Assembly: GCA_910586125.1 (NCBI GenBank)
Contig: CAJUHP010000008.1
Coordinates: 1 to 64,000 of the forward strand
DNA from: an uncultured Lachnospiraceae bacterium
Lineage (GTDB): Bacteria > Bacillota > Clostridia > Lachnospirales > Lachnospiraceae
Length of the DNA stretch: 64,000 bases
Reading direction: 5' to 3'
Both the position numbers and the translations under genes were made by a program. Positions within the stretch are counted from its first letter, which is position 1. Each line of letters opens with the position of its first letter. Of the stretch, positions 17,468 to 26,900 are shown piece after piece. The notes below the pieces were generated by a model. It worked only from the letters and a program-made list of their open reading frames with translations, had not been told where the DNA came from and searched no databases.

Positions 17468-17565
17468 ATAGAGAATATTTTTAATATAAAAAGATACTCC
17501 CGGCAACAAAAGCTGCGCGAGTATGGGAATGGATAAATAAAAAATAATGCAGGAGATCGTTTAGG

Positions 17566-18669
17566 ATGATAGAACAAAAAGATGAACGGAAGAAGCAGGA
17601 GAAGGTATATTCATGGTTAGAAGATGAAGAATCTCGTTTTATTTATGAAAATAAACTTCGATTTAATATAGATCATGATTACGAACATATTAGAAAGATA
17701 GTAAAAAAATATGTACCGGATTTTTCGGAACATGTATGGTATCCAGGAAAAGAAAAAGAACTTATAGAAGAAATTAAAAGATTAGAAAAAAGAGTAGTAA
17801 TTTTTGGAGCTGGATATTTTGGTGAGAAAATATTAGATTTATTTGTGAAAGAATGTATATCTGTTGATTTTTTCTGCGATAACGATGAAAAAAAGCAACA
17901 TATGACTTTGGCTGGAGTTGAGATTGTTTCACCAATAGAATTGAAGAAAAGAATATTACAGAATGACTATATAGTTATTATCAGTACAAAGTATGCTTCT
18001 GATAAAATAAAGGAACAATTATTGCAAATTGGTATTTCTTTGAAAAATATTTATAAATTTATAGATTATAATGGTATATCATCAAAAAAACAATATTTTG
18101 ATAATAATATACTAAATTTTCAACAAAATGAAGTTTTCGTAGATGGAGGCTGTTTTGATTTTGAAACAAGCCGATTGTTTTTAGAAAATATGAAGCATTG
18201 GGGACTTCGCTGTAAAAAAATATATGCTTTTGAACCAGATAATAAAAATTTCAAAAGATGTGAACAAAAGATAGAGAAACTAGAAGTTGATAATGTAGAA
18301 CTGATTAATGCTGGCATGTGGAGTACAAATACCTCATTACATTTTTCAGAAGAGGGAACTGGTTCCTCACATATTTCTAAAGGTGATGCAGAAAGATCTA
18401 GCACGATTTCGGTTATATCATTGGATCAATATGTAACAGAGAAAATAACTTTTATTAAGATGGATATAGAAGGAGCTGAAATGGAGGCTTTGAAAGGAGC
18501 TGAAAACATTTTAAAAAGAGATAAGCCAAAGCTTGCTATTTGTCTTTATCATAAAAGGGAAGATATGTGGGAGATTCCATATTTAATTAAATCTATAAAA
18601 CCAGAATATAAATTTTTTATTCGACATTATAGCAATTATGAAGGAGAAACTGTTCTATACGCAATATAA
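17566..18669 (+). CDS. FkbM family methyltransferase with N-terminal Rossmann-like module
   Basis: 367 residues. Residues 1-70 are helical (a WLEDEESRFIYENKLRFN segment), residues about 72-165 are the repeated module (VVIFGAGYFGEKIL, FFCDNDEKK), and residues about 185-367 are an FkbM-type SAM methyltransferase with VFVDGGCFDFETSR, YAFEPDNKN, FIKMDIEGAEMEAL and KLAICLYHK. FkbM enzymes O-methylate glycans or natural products. It is very AT-rich. A decayed close paralogue lies at 24939-25747. The gap before it (17468-17565) contains only a weak inverted repeat near 17490-17520. Confidence 0.82.
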   Translation: MIEQKDERKKQEKVYSWLEDEESRFIYENKLRFNIDHDYEHIRKIVKKYVPDFSEHVWYPGKEKELIEEIKRLEKRVVIFGAGYFGEKILDLFVKECISVDFFCDNDEKKQHMTLAGVEIVSPIELKKRILQNDYIVIISTKYASDKIKEQLLQIGISLKNIYKFIDYNGISSKKQYFDNNILNFQQNEVFVDGGCFDFETSRLFLENMKHWGLRCKKIYAFEPDNKNFKRCEQKIEKLEVDNVELINAGMWSTNTSLHFSEEGTGSSHISKGDAERSSTISVISLDQYVTEKITFIKMDIEGAEMEALKGAENILKRDKPKLAICLYHKREDMWEIPYLIKSIKPEYKFFIRHYSNYEGETVLYAI

Positions 18670-18692
18670 AATTTGGATATAGAGGTTTATTT

Positions 18693-19829
18693 ATGAAGAA
18701 AGTGAAAGTATTGCAGTTTACAGTCGCGAAAACAAAGGGTGGAAGAACATTATATGTACTGAATAATTGGAAGCAAATAGATAAAGAAAAGTTTCAGTTT
18801 GATTTCATCACTTTCAATAGAGAATTAGACTTTGAACAAGATTTAGTGAAGGAAGGTTGTCGGGTATGGCATTTATCTTGTTATCCAGAAGATGACCGAG
18901 AACAATTTATAAAGGAGTTTGATGATATTTTAGATCAGGGATATGACATTATCCATATTCATACATCTTATTGGAAAGACACAATTGTAGAAGAGAGAGC
19001 TAAGATAAAAGGGATAAAAAAGATTATTATTCATGCACACAATATGGGAGCAGGAGCCACTTTAACAAAATCAGAAGATGATTTAATAAAAAGAAGGCAT
19101 TATGAAATAAGAGATCGCATAACGGAAAATCTTGGAACAGACTATTGGACTTGTTCGTCGGAAGCTGCTCAATGGTTATATGGAGATAAAATTCCCTGTT
19201 CCCGAATTAAACGAATGAATACTGCGATTGATGTTGAAGGATTTGCTTATAAACCGATTGTCAGGGATGAACTCAGAAAGGAATGGGGATTAGAAAGCAA
19301 ATTTGTATTAGGTAGTGTGGGACGGTTTGCATATCAGAAAAATCATTCTTTTATGATAAATGTCTTTTTTGAGACAAAAAAGAAGATACCAGGGGCCGCT
19401 TTGCTGCTGCGAGGAGAGGGGGAATTAAAAGAAGAACTGGAAGCACAAATCAGAGATTTAAGCTTACAGGATGATGTAAAATTTGTAGGAAGGATAGATC
19501 AGGTAGGAAAGGTTTTATCGGCAATGGACATATTTTTGATGCCGTCGCTTTTTGAAGGTTTTCCGGCTGCATTAGTGGAAGCTCAGGCATCTGGTCTTCC
19601 TTGTATTGTTTCTGATTTAGTTAGTAATGAGACAGAAATCACGCCATTAGTGTGTTATGAACCACTTGTTATCAATGAATGGGTGAAAACGATTGAAGCA
19701 ATATATAGGAAGCATGAAAATCGCATAAGCAGGCATAAAGAAGTTCGCGAAGCCGGTTATGAAATTCGAGATCAGATAAAGAGAATAGAAGAGGCTTATT
19801 TAGAAGGCATAATAGAGGTAGATGAATGA
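18693..19829 (+). CDS. GT4-type (glycosyltransferase family 1 domain) glycosyltransferase
   Basis: 378 residues. The GT-B organisation is visible: an N-terminal half with KTKGGRTLYVLNNW and IIHAHNMGAGATL, and a C-terminal half with LGSVGRFAYQKNH, KFVGRIDQVGKVLSAMDIF and the donor-binding EGFPAALVEAQASGLP. Such enzymes are usually retaining transferases acting on a lipid- or protein-linked oligosaccharide in the cytoplasm; EpsF-like exopolysaccharide transferases are the closest recognisable type. It has no copy of the Rossmann-like module. It overlaps the next gene by four bases (ATGA). Confidence 0.87.
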   Translation: MKKVKVLQFTVAKTKGGRTLYVLNNWKQIDKEKFQFDFITFNRELDFEQDLVKEGCRVWHLSCYPEDDREQFIKEFDDILDQGYDIIHIHTSYWKDTIVEERAKIKGIKKIIIHAHNMGAGATLTKSEDDLIKRRHYEIRDRITENLGTDYWTCSSEAAQWLYGDKIPCSRIKRMNTAIDVEGFAYKPIVRDELRKEWGLESKFVLGSVGRFAYQKNHSFMINVFFETKKKIPGAALLLRGEGELKEELEAQIRDLSLQDDVKFVGRIDQVGKVLSAMDIFLMPSLFEGFPAALVEAQASGLPCIVSDLVSNETEITPLVCYEPLVINEWVKTIEAIYRKHENRISRHKEVREAGYEIRDQIKRIEEAYLEGIIEVDE

Positions 19830-20767
19830 AAGCATTCGTAGCGGGAGGCGCCGGTTTTATTGGAAGTCATTTGATGGAAGCCTTGTTACAAGAAGGACAT
19901 GAAGTTGTTTGTATGGATAATCTTTCATTAGGAAGACGGGCTAATATTGCACATTTATTAAAAGAAGATAAAATTCGTTTTTATGAAGAAGATTTATTAG
20001 ATCTGGACAAGACAGATGAAATTATGAAAAAAGAAGAGATCGAATATGTATTTCATCTGGCTGCTAATTCGGATATTCGGACCAGTGCAGAAAATCCTTC
20101 CGTTGAATATCGAAATACCTATAGTACAACATATAGTTTATTGGAAGGCATGAGAAAAAATCATATAAAGAAGATGTTTTTTGCATCTACCTCAGCGGTC
20201 TATGGGAATAAGAAAGATCAGATGTTAGATGAGGATACGCCGGATTTAAGGCCGGTATCCTATTATGGAGCAGCAAAATTAGGCAGTGAAGCGCTATTAA
20301 ATGCTTACAGTTATATGAACGATATGTCAGTATTGGTGTTTCGTTTTCCTAATGTAATTGGACCAAGACTAACGCACGGGGTTATTTTTGATTTTATAAG
20401 AAAATTAAAAGAAAATCCAAAGGAACTGGAAATTTTGGGAGACGGTCAACAGACGAAACCATATATTTATGTATTTGATTTGATCGATGCTATTATGCAG
20501 TTCATGAACACAATAGAGGCGGGAGTTAATTTATATAATATTGGCGTAGAAACGTCGTCGTCGGTAGCAGCGATTGCAGATATTGTATGTGAAGAAATGG
20601 GATTAAAAGATGTAAATTACCGCTATACGGGAGGCGCCGGCGGCTGGAAAGGCGATGTGCCAAAATTCCAATATTGTTTGGATAAAGTACATACTGCCGG
20701 GTGGCATGCGAAATATACGTCAGATGAAGCCGTGCGTAGAACGGTAAGGGATAACTGTGGAGGATAA
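19826..20767 (+). CDS. NAD-dependent sugar-nucleotide epimerase/dehydratase (extended SDR)
   Basis: 313 residues. It has the GGAGFIGSHL nucleotide-binding motif, D at the end of strand 2 (VCMDNLSLGR), STSAVYG with the catalytic serine/threonine region, and YYGAAKLGSE giving the YxxxK pair, as in GalE-type extended short-chain dehydrogenases. Because the next two genes encode the whole GDP-heptose route, a GDP-heptose epimerase or dehydratase is a reasonable guess; UDP-sugar epimerase activity is the alternative. The start overlaps the previous stop and the next gene begins right after its stop, indicating tight coupling. Confidence 0.85.
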   Translation: MKAFVAGGAGFIGSHLMEALLQEGHEVVCMDNLSLGRRANIAHLLKEDKIRFYEEDLLDLDKTDEIMKKEEIEYVFHLAANSDIRTSAENPSVEYRNTYSTTYSLLEGMRKNHIKKMFFASTSAVYGNKKDQMLDEDTPDLRPVSYYGAAKLGSEALLNAYSYMNDMSVLVFRFPNVIGPRLTHGVIFDFIRKLKENPKELEILGDGQQTKPYIYVFDLIDAIMQFMNTIEAGVNLYNIGVETSSSVAAIADIVCEEMGLKDVNYRYTGGAGGWKGDVPKFQYCLDKVHTAGWHAKYTSDEAVRRTVRDNCGG

Positions 20768-22648
20768 ATGAGAGCGATTATTCAGGCTGGAGGAAAAGGG
20801 AGCCGTTTGCGCAATATTACAGGTGATGAAATTCCTAAACCGATGGTTTCCGTGGCGGGGAAGCCATTGCTCCAATGGCAGATAGAACTGCTTAAAAAAA
20901 GTGGCATAGAAGAAATATTTTTAATTATAGGATATCTTGGAGGAGTGATCCGGGACTATTTTAAAAGTGGAAATGAATATGGAGTTTCTATTACATATAT
21001 AGAGGAAAAACAACCTCTTGGAACGGCGGGAGGATTGTACTATTTAAAAGAATATATACAACCAGAAGAAGACTTTGTTTTACTGTATGGAGATATTTTT
21101 CTGGATGTTAATTTATCAAGGTTTATGGCGTTTCATCAAAAGAAGAAAGCTGTTCTCACGGCTTTTGTCCATCCCAATGGACATCCTTTTGATTCAGATA
21201 TAATAGAAATGGATGAAGACAACAGGATTACTAATTTGTTGTCTAAAAAAGAAGCGCGGGTTGAGTGGTATGGAAATTTGGTAAATGCAGCGCTCTATAT
21301 AATTAATGTTAAAATAATTCAGAGATTAAAAAAAGTGCAAAAGGTTGATTTTGAAAAAGAGATTCTATTTGAAATGATAAAAAAATCAGCTCCCGTATAT
21401 GGGTATCGTTCTACAGAATATGTCAAAGATGCCGGAACAGAAGAGAGGCTCTGTGCCATAAAAGAGGATATTCAATCCGGATTGATCAAAAAGAGAAGTT
21501 TGAAATATAAGCAGAAATGCATTTTTCTGGATCGGGACGGCACGATAACCAAACAAAATGGTCTGATTGACACAGAAGATAAGCTTGAAGTAATGGATTG
21601 CGCCGCGAATGCGATTCGAAAGATAAATGTCTCGGAATATTTAACAATTGTAGTGACAAACCAGCCTGTAGTAGCAAGAGGAATGTGTACAGAAGACGAT
21701 GTAAAACGTTTTCACAAGAAAATGGAAACCTTGTTGGGAGAGAAGGGGGCCTATGTGGATGATATTATATTTTGTCCTCACCATCCGGATAAAGGCTTTC
21801 CCGAAGAAAACCCTGCATATAAGAAAAAATGCAACTGCAGAAAACCGGCTACAGGAATGCTGGAGCAGATGAAAGAGAAATATCATATTTCTTTAGAGGA
21901 TTCCTGGATGATTGGCGATACAACAGTGGATATTATGACGGGGAAAAATGCTGGTATGAAAACAGCGCTGGTATTAACTGGAGAGGCAGGAAAAGACGAA
22001 AAGTATGATGCTGTTCCAGACATTGTTGGAGAAGATTTAGAACAAATTGTGAACCAAATTTTAAAAATGCAATCGGGTACTGGTATGAATTATTTAAAAG
22101 ATATTCGTGATTACATTGAATTGGAGAAAAAAACTTTAGATAGCCTGGATATCCATTCCATTGATGCTGCCATGCATTTGATTCAGGAAACATATGAGAA
22201 GGAAGGAAATATTTATATTTTTGGAAATGGCGGAAGCTCAGCAACTGCGTCCCATTATCAGAATGATTTTAATAAAGGGCTTTCTGAAAAATTAGAAAAG
22301 AAATTTCGGATGGTTTGCCTGAATAATGATTTGCCAACTATTATGGCAATTGCAAATGATTTTTCTTTTGACGAGGTGTTTCACTATCAATTGGAGGGGC
22401 GCTTAAAAAAAGACGATCTTGTGATCGCTATTTCAGGAAGCGGTAATTCAAAAAATATTATTCGTGCGGTATCCTATGCCAAAGAACAGGGAAATCAGGT
22501 AATCGGCCTGTGTGGTTATAACGGAGGACGTCTGAAAGAATTATCGGATATAGCAATCCATGTAAGTATTGACAATATGCAGATATGTGAAGATATACAC
22601 ATGGTTCTCGATCATTTAATGATGACAGTCTTTTATAAATATTTATAA
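20768..22648 (+). CDS. Trifunctional heptose enzyme: nucleotidyltransferase (HddC-like), HAD phosphatase (GmhB-like), SIS isomerase (GmhA-like)
   Basis: 626 residues with three complete domains. Residues 1-235: sugar-phosphate nucleotidyltransferase with QAGGKGSRL, PKPMVSVAGKPLL and YGDIFLD. Residues about 248-425: HAD phosphatase with LDRDGTITK, VVTNQP, the zinc-site-like CPHHPD and CNCRKP elements of GmhB, and MIGDTTVDI. Residues about 440-626: SIS isomerase with FGNGGSSATASHYQNDF and AISGSGNS as in sedoheptulose-7-phosphate isomerase GmhA. With the kinase encoded next, these give all four steps from sedoheptulose-7-phosphate to GDP-D-glycero-alpha-D-manno-heptose. The guanylyl donor is inferred from context with the HddA-like kinase. 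Interdomain frames are uninterrupted. Confidence 0.9.
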   Translation: MRAIIQAGGKGSRLRNITGDEIPKPMVSVAGKPLLQWQIELLKKSGIEEIFLIIGYLGGVIRDYFKSGNEYGVSITYIEEKQPLGTAGGLYYLKEYIQPEEDFVLLYGDIFLDVNLSRFMAFHQKKKAVLTAFVHPNGHPFDSDIIEMDEDNRITNLLSKKEARVEWYGNLVNAALYIINVKIIQRLKKVQKVDFEKEILFEMIKKSAPVYGYRSTEYVKDAGTEERLCAIKEDIQSGLIKKRSLKYKQKCIFLDRDGTITKQNGLIDTEDKLEVMDCAANAIRKINVSEYLTIVVTNQPVVARGMCTEDDVKRFHKKMETLLGEKGAYVDDIIFCPHHPDKGFPEENPAYKKKCNCRKPATGMLEQMKEKYHISLEDSWMIGDTTVDIMTGKNAGMKTALVLTGEAGKDEKYDAVPDIVGEDLEQIVNQILKMQSGTGMNYLKDIRDYIELEKKTLDSLDIHSIDAAMHLIQETYEKEGNIYIFGNGGSSATASHYQNDFNKGLSEKLEKKFRMVCLNNDLPTIMAIANDFSFDEVFHYQLEGRLKKDDLVIAISGSGNSKNIIRAVSYAKEQGNQVIGLCGYNGGRLKELSDIAIHVSIDNMQICEDIHMVLDHLMMTVFYKYL

Positions 22649-22666
22649 AGGAAAAGAGGGACGGAT

Positions 22667-23659
22667 ATGATCATTACCAAGACGCCCTTTCGGGTTAGCT
22701 TTTGTGGCGGAGGAAGCGATATAGCGGATTTTTACAGAGAATACGGCGGTTGTGTTTTGAGTACCACAATTAACCGCTATATGTATTTGATGATCCACCC
22801 GTACTTCGATGAGAAAAAAACGGCTTTGAAGTATTCACAGAATGAGATCGTAGACAGTGTTTATGAAATTGACCATTCTATTTTCCGCAGTGTTTTGAAT
22901 GATATGCATGTAAACGGCGTTGAAATAACAAGTACGGCGGATGTGCCAAGCGGAACCGGGCTTGGGTCTTCCAGTTCGTTTACGGTAGGGCTATTGCATA
23001 CATTGTATTGCTATAAAGGTAAGTACATAAGTAAAGCAAAGCTGGCAGAGGAAGCCTGCAAAGTCGAGATTGAAAAGCTGGGGAATCCGATCGGAAAGCA
23101 GGATCAGTATGCGGCCGCTTTTGGAGGCTTGAATTTTATTTCATTCCATAAAGATGATTTGGTATCGGTGGAACCGATTGTAACAAAGGGAGAGACATTA
23201 AAAAAACTCCAGGATAATCTGGTTTTATATTATACGGGGATAACCCACAGTGCAAATGAGATCTTGTCGGAGCAGAAGAAAAACATATCGCATAAAGATA
23301 AGGCACAAAACCTGATCCGCATGTGTGAACTGGCAAGGAACTTAAAGCATGCTCTGGAGTGCAATGAATTGGAGGATTTTGGAAGTATCCTCCATGAAAG
23401 CTGGATGAAGAAGCGGGAATTGGCTGGGAGCATATCGGATTCTAGGATTGACGGTTTGTACCAGTGTGCCATAGAAAACGGCGCTTTGGGCGGCAAGCTG
23501 CTGGGGGCTGGCGGCGGAGGTTTTTTGTTGTTTTATTGTCCCAGGGAACGGCAGGAGCGTTTGGCCAATCAATTGCGTTTAAGGCCATATGAATTTAAGT
23601 TTGAACATGACGGAAGTTCGATTGTGTATATTGGGGATAAGTATTGGGAAACAGTGTGA
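22667..23659 (+). CDS. hddA: D-glycero-alpha-D-manno-heptose-7-phosphate kinase (HddA-like GHMP kinase)
   Basis: 330 residues of GHMP kinase type. Motif 1 is TKTPFRVSFCGGGSD, the ATP loop is DVPSGTGLGSSSSFTVG, and the C-terminal glycine motif is KLLGAGGGGFLLFY. These are typical of HddA, which phosphorylates D-glycero-D-manno-heptose-7-phosphate at C1 to the alpha-1,7-bisphosphate. The gene lies 18 bases after the trifunctional heptose gene, which supplies the steps before and after it. Fucokinase-like relatives share the fold, but the neighbours strongly favour heptose. Confidence 0.9.
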   Translation: MIITKTPFRVSFCGGGSDIADFYREYGGCVLSTTINRYMYLMIHPYFDEKKTALKYSQNEIVDSVYEIDHSIFRSVLNDMHVNGVEITSTADVPSGTGLGSSSSFTVGLLHTLYCYKGKYISKAKLAEEACKVEIEKLGNPIGKQDQYAAAFGGLNFISFHKDDLVSVEPIVTKGETLKKLQDNLVLYYTGITHSANEILSEQKKNISHKDKAQNLIRMCELARNLKHALECNELEDFGSILHESWMKKRELAGSISDSRIDGLYQCAIENGALGGKLLGAGGGGFLLFYCPRERQERLANQLRLRPYEFKFEHDGSSIVYIGDKYWETV

Positions 23660-23727
23660 TGCTTTTGTTTGGATTACAGCATGGCATTGGATGAAGAGCG
23701 ATTCTTAAGTAGTGAAAGGCGGGTAAA

Positions 23728-24828
23728 ATGAAATTATACAATTGTGATATAGGCCGTTTTATGGAACTGATTTCCGAGAAGAAGCTGATCTGCTTTGGAG
23801 CAGGGCAGGCATTAAAAAATTTCCTGTCTTTTTTTGAAGGCTTTCACATTGAAAATAGCATTAGCTGTATCGCGGATAACAACAGGGGGAAAATGGGGGA
23901 TGTGTTTCAGTTTGAACAGATGAAGATCCCGATCGTTGGGGTGGAAGAGATAAAAGAACAGAAGGATTATATCTTGCTGATTTCGTGCCATGATGTATGC
24001 GGGGTATACGAGCAATTAGATGTATACCCGGAGTTAGAGGATTTGTGGTGCTTTTCTACTAAGTTTATATGTAGTGAAACGAATCGGAAAGAAGAAAAAA
24101 GCAGGAAGTACCCTGAGAGTTATAGAATTACGAAAGAGCCATTGATACCCAAGAAAATCCATTATTGTTGGTTTGGGAAGGGGAAGATTCCAGATCAGAA
24201 TAAACGGTGGATGGAGAGTTGGGAAAAGTATTGCCCGGATTATGAAATAATTCGATGGGATGAAAGCAATTATGATGTGACAAAAAATCAGTATATGTAT
24301 GAAGCATACCAGGTTGGGAAATGGGGATTTGTTCCTGATTATGCAAGGATGGATATTATTTATAATCATGGTGGGATATATCTGGATACGGATGTGGAGT
24401 TGTTAAAGAATTTGGATGAGCTGTTGTATCAAAAAGCTTTTGTTGGAGTAGATGCTACTCACAATATTAGTTTGGGATTAGGATTTGGAGCTTGTAAAGG
24501 GTGTGCTTTTGTTGAAAAGATCAGAGATTTTTATTTGGGGAAGAGTTTTAGAAATAAGGATGGAAGTATAAATATGGTTCCGGCACCAACGTTGCAAAGG
24601 GATTTCTTTAAAAGGAATGGTTATGTAAATAATGGTAAATATCAGGTGATAGGTGAATTGACTATATATCCGGAGAAAGTATTGTCTGCAAAGTGTATTT
24701 ATACAGGTAAAATCACACAAACAAAGCATACATTTTCTATTCATCATTATGACGGTTCATGGACATCCGGACGTAGAAATCAAGATTTGAAAAATGCAGA
24801 TTTGTTCAGCAAGGCTGTTGCTATTTGA
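23728..24828 (+). CDS. GT32-type glycosyltransferase with N-terminal Rossmann-like module
   Basis: 366 residues. Residues about 12-115 are the locus-wide module (LICFGAGQALKNFL, SCIADNNRGK). Residues about 138-350 match the Gly_transf_sug (DXD, GT32) family: PKKIHYCWFGKGKIP, WDESNYDV, DYARMDIIYNHGGIYLDTD with the DXD motif, and SIHHYDGSW. GT32 members transfer mannose, galactose or related residues, often in capsule loci. A paralogue with the same domain order and length is encoded at 45769-46887. Confidence 0.85.
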   Translation: MKLYNCDIGRFMELISEKKLICFGAGQALKNFLSFFEGFHIENSISCIADNNRGKMGDVFQFEQMKIPIVGVEEIKEQKDYILLISCHDVCGVYEQLDVYPELEDLWCFSTKFICSETNRKEEKSRKYPESYRITKEPLIPKKIHYCWFGKGKIPDQNKRWMESWEKYCPDYEIIRWDESNYDVTKNQYMYEAYQVGKWGFVPDYARMDIIYNHGGIYLDTDVELLKNLDELLYQKAFVGVDATHNISLGLGFGACKGCAFVEKIRDFYLGKSFRNKDGSINMVPAPTLQRDFFKRNGYVNNGKYQVIGELTIYPEKVLSAKCIYTGKITQTKHTFSIHHYDGSWTSGRRNQDLKNADLFSKAVAI

Positions 24829-24938
24829 GGATAGAATATAAATTTGTTTTTTAGTTCGATATAGATGATTGAAAATAAGAAGTGTAATCAGACAAAACGA
24901 ACGGAGAAGATAGGTACTTACAGAAAGGAAGAGGAGAT

Positions 24939-25747
24939 ATGGATACTAAAGGAATAGATATAAAGAAAAAACAGGAGATAGTATATTCTTGGCTAGAGGA
25001 CGATGAGTCGAGGTTTATTTATGAACATAAGTTGCGCTTTAATTTGGATCATAATTATGAGCATATAAAGCAAATAATGGAGAATTATACCCCAGAACTA
25101 CGCGGGGAACCTTCATATCTGGGAAAAGAAAAACTTTTGATTGATGAGATACGAAAGGAAAAACGGCGAGTCGGTATCTTTGGAGCCGGCTGTTTTGGAA
25201 AAAAGGCATTAGATTTCTGTCACAGAGAGGATTTTGTTACAAGTCAAAGATTTCTTGAGAGAATAAATCAAAAAGGTCTTTGTTGTAAGAGGATATAAAC
25301 GTTTGAAACGGACGCAAAAAATGTAAGCAGGTGTGAAAGAAATATTCAAAAACTGGCTTTTAATAACATAGAGTTGATTCATGCTGGCTTGTGGAGTACG
25401 GATACTATATTGCATTTTCACGAGTCTGGAGATGGCTCTTCTCATATAAATTGAGAAAAATGCAGAAAAGACTGTTTCAATACAAACAGTATCATTGGAT
25501 ACATACATACATAACAGAAACAGTGACATTTATTAAGATGGATATAGAAAGTTCTGAACAGGAGGCTTTGAGAGGAGCTGAACAAATTATAAAAAGAGAT
25601 AAGCCTAAACTTGCTATTTGTCTTTACCATAAGAAAGAAGATATGTGGGAAATCCCTTATTTAATTAAGACTATGGTAGCAGAATACAAATTATATATCC
25701 GGCACTATAGCAATTCTGAATTAGAAACGGTTTTGTATGCAATATAA
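24939..25747 (+). pseudogene. Decayed FkbM-type methyltransferase (paralogue of the gene at 17566)
   Basis: The first 119 codons start after a strong ribosome binding site and follow the 17566 gene product closely (YSWLEDDESRFIYEHKLRFN, FGAGCFGKKALDF). The module is then cut short: relative to the paralogue, most of the segment between the GAG motif and the FkbM domain is missing. A TAA at 25296-25298 replaces the tyrosine of the IYAFEPD segment, and similarity continues in the same frame (FETDAKN, IELIHAGLWSTDT). A further stop and frameshift occur near 25450. The C-terminal part resumes in another frame at 25391-25747 (FIKMDIESSEQEALRGAE, KLAICLYHKKEDMWEIPYL, ETVLYAI). The total length is not a multiple of three. 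The reading is a duplicated methyltransferase gene in decay. Confidence 0.85.
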
Positions 25748-25871
25748 AAGTTGAAGGTTATATGGGGGATGAAAAAATATTTAACAGAAAAAGTTTTGCG
25801 GAGTATCTTGAACGGTTTAGCTAAGTACTTTTCCCTCTTAAGAGCTTAATTTTTGTAAAAGGAGATAATGA

Positions 25872-26891
25872 ATGAACTACAAGATCATAATCTGGGGAAC
25901 CGGCGAGCGAGCGAGGAAGCTGGTGGAAAGAAAATATTTTGAAACATGTGATATTCAGGGATTTGTTGATACTTATAAGAAAGAAAAATCTTTTTTGGGT
26001 TATAATGTATTTGACATATTGGATTTGCCGGATAGCTTGAAATCAATAGATTATCTTGTAATTGCAAATCAATATTTTATAGAGATTCTTGCTCTCTGTG
26101 CCGAATTAAAAATTGATCGAGATAGGATAGTTATTACAGATAATGTGCAAGACTCTGTCTTTCAAGAGATGTTCTTAAGATTAAAAGATATATCAGAGGA
26201 GTTATATTTTTTGTTGGAAGACAGACAATTAAGGTTTGTCAAAACAAATGAGTCTGATCAAAAAGATCTGGGTCGAATTACCGGAAAAGGCAAATACCAA
26301 ACACCTATATATACGAAAGATTATTTTAGATATAGAACATTTGAATTTGTTGCAAAAGAGATTTTGCAAGACAAGGTAGAAGGTGCAGTAGCAGAACTGG
26401 GTGTTTTCAGAGGAACTTTTGCGTCCTTGATAAATGAGATTTTTAAAGAAAAACGGATGTATTTATTTGATACCTTCGAGGGCTTCGTAACAGAAGAGGC
26501 CGAAGATGAGGTTAAGATGGGAAGGTGCGATAGCAACTTTGTTCTGGCGCATAAGGATACGTCGGTAGAGCAGTTGTTAAAGAATTTACCATATCCCGAA
26601 AAATGTATCGTATGCAAAGGAATGTTTCCTGCATCTGTTACAGAAGAGGCCGCTAATGAAAAATATTGTTTTGTATCGTTGGACGTGGACTTTGAAGAAT
26701 CGACATATCAAGGTTTGAAGTTTTTTTATCCAAGATTAGCGGAAGGAGGCGCCCTGTTCCTTCATGATTACAATACTTTTTATCTGGAAGGAGTAAAGTG
26801 TGCAGTAAAAAGATTTGAAAAAAATTTAGGGTTAAAGCTTAAAAAGGTTCCTCTGGCTGATCGGGCAGGGACGTTGGTAATTGTGAAATGA
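25872..26891 (+). CDS. TylF-type SAM-dependent methyltransferase with N-terminal Rossmann-like module
   Basis: 339 residues, preceded by an excellent AAAGGAG site. Residues 1-100 are the repeated module (IIIWGTGERARKLV, GFVDTYKKEK). A helical linker follows, and residues about 165-335 match TylF-type O-methyltransferases with AELGVFRGTFASLI, MYLFDTFEGF, FVSLDVDFEES and GGALFLHDYN. It is the second TylF-type enzyme in the island after 16544-17467. Its neighbour upstream is the decayed FkbM copy, so the TylF/FkbM pairing occurs twice. Confidence 0.82.
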   Translation: MNYKIIIWGTGERARKLVERKYFETCDIQGFVDTYKKEKSFLGYNVFDILDLPDSLKSIDYLVIANQYFIEILALCAELKIDRDRIVITDNVQDSVFQEMFLRLKDISEELYFLLEDRQLRFVKTNESDQKDLGRITGKGKYQTPIYTKDYFRYRTFEFVAKEILQDKVEGAVAELGVFRGTFASLINEIFKEKRMYLFDTFEGFVTEEAEDEVKMGRCDSNFVLAHKDTSVEQLLKNLPYPEKCIVCKGMFPASVTEEAANEKYCFVSLDVDFEESTYQGLKFFYPRLAEGGALFLHDYNTFYLEGVKCAVKRFEKNLGLKLKKVPLADRAGTLVIVK

Positions 26892-26900
26892 GGGATATAG

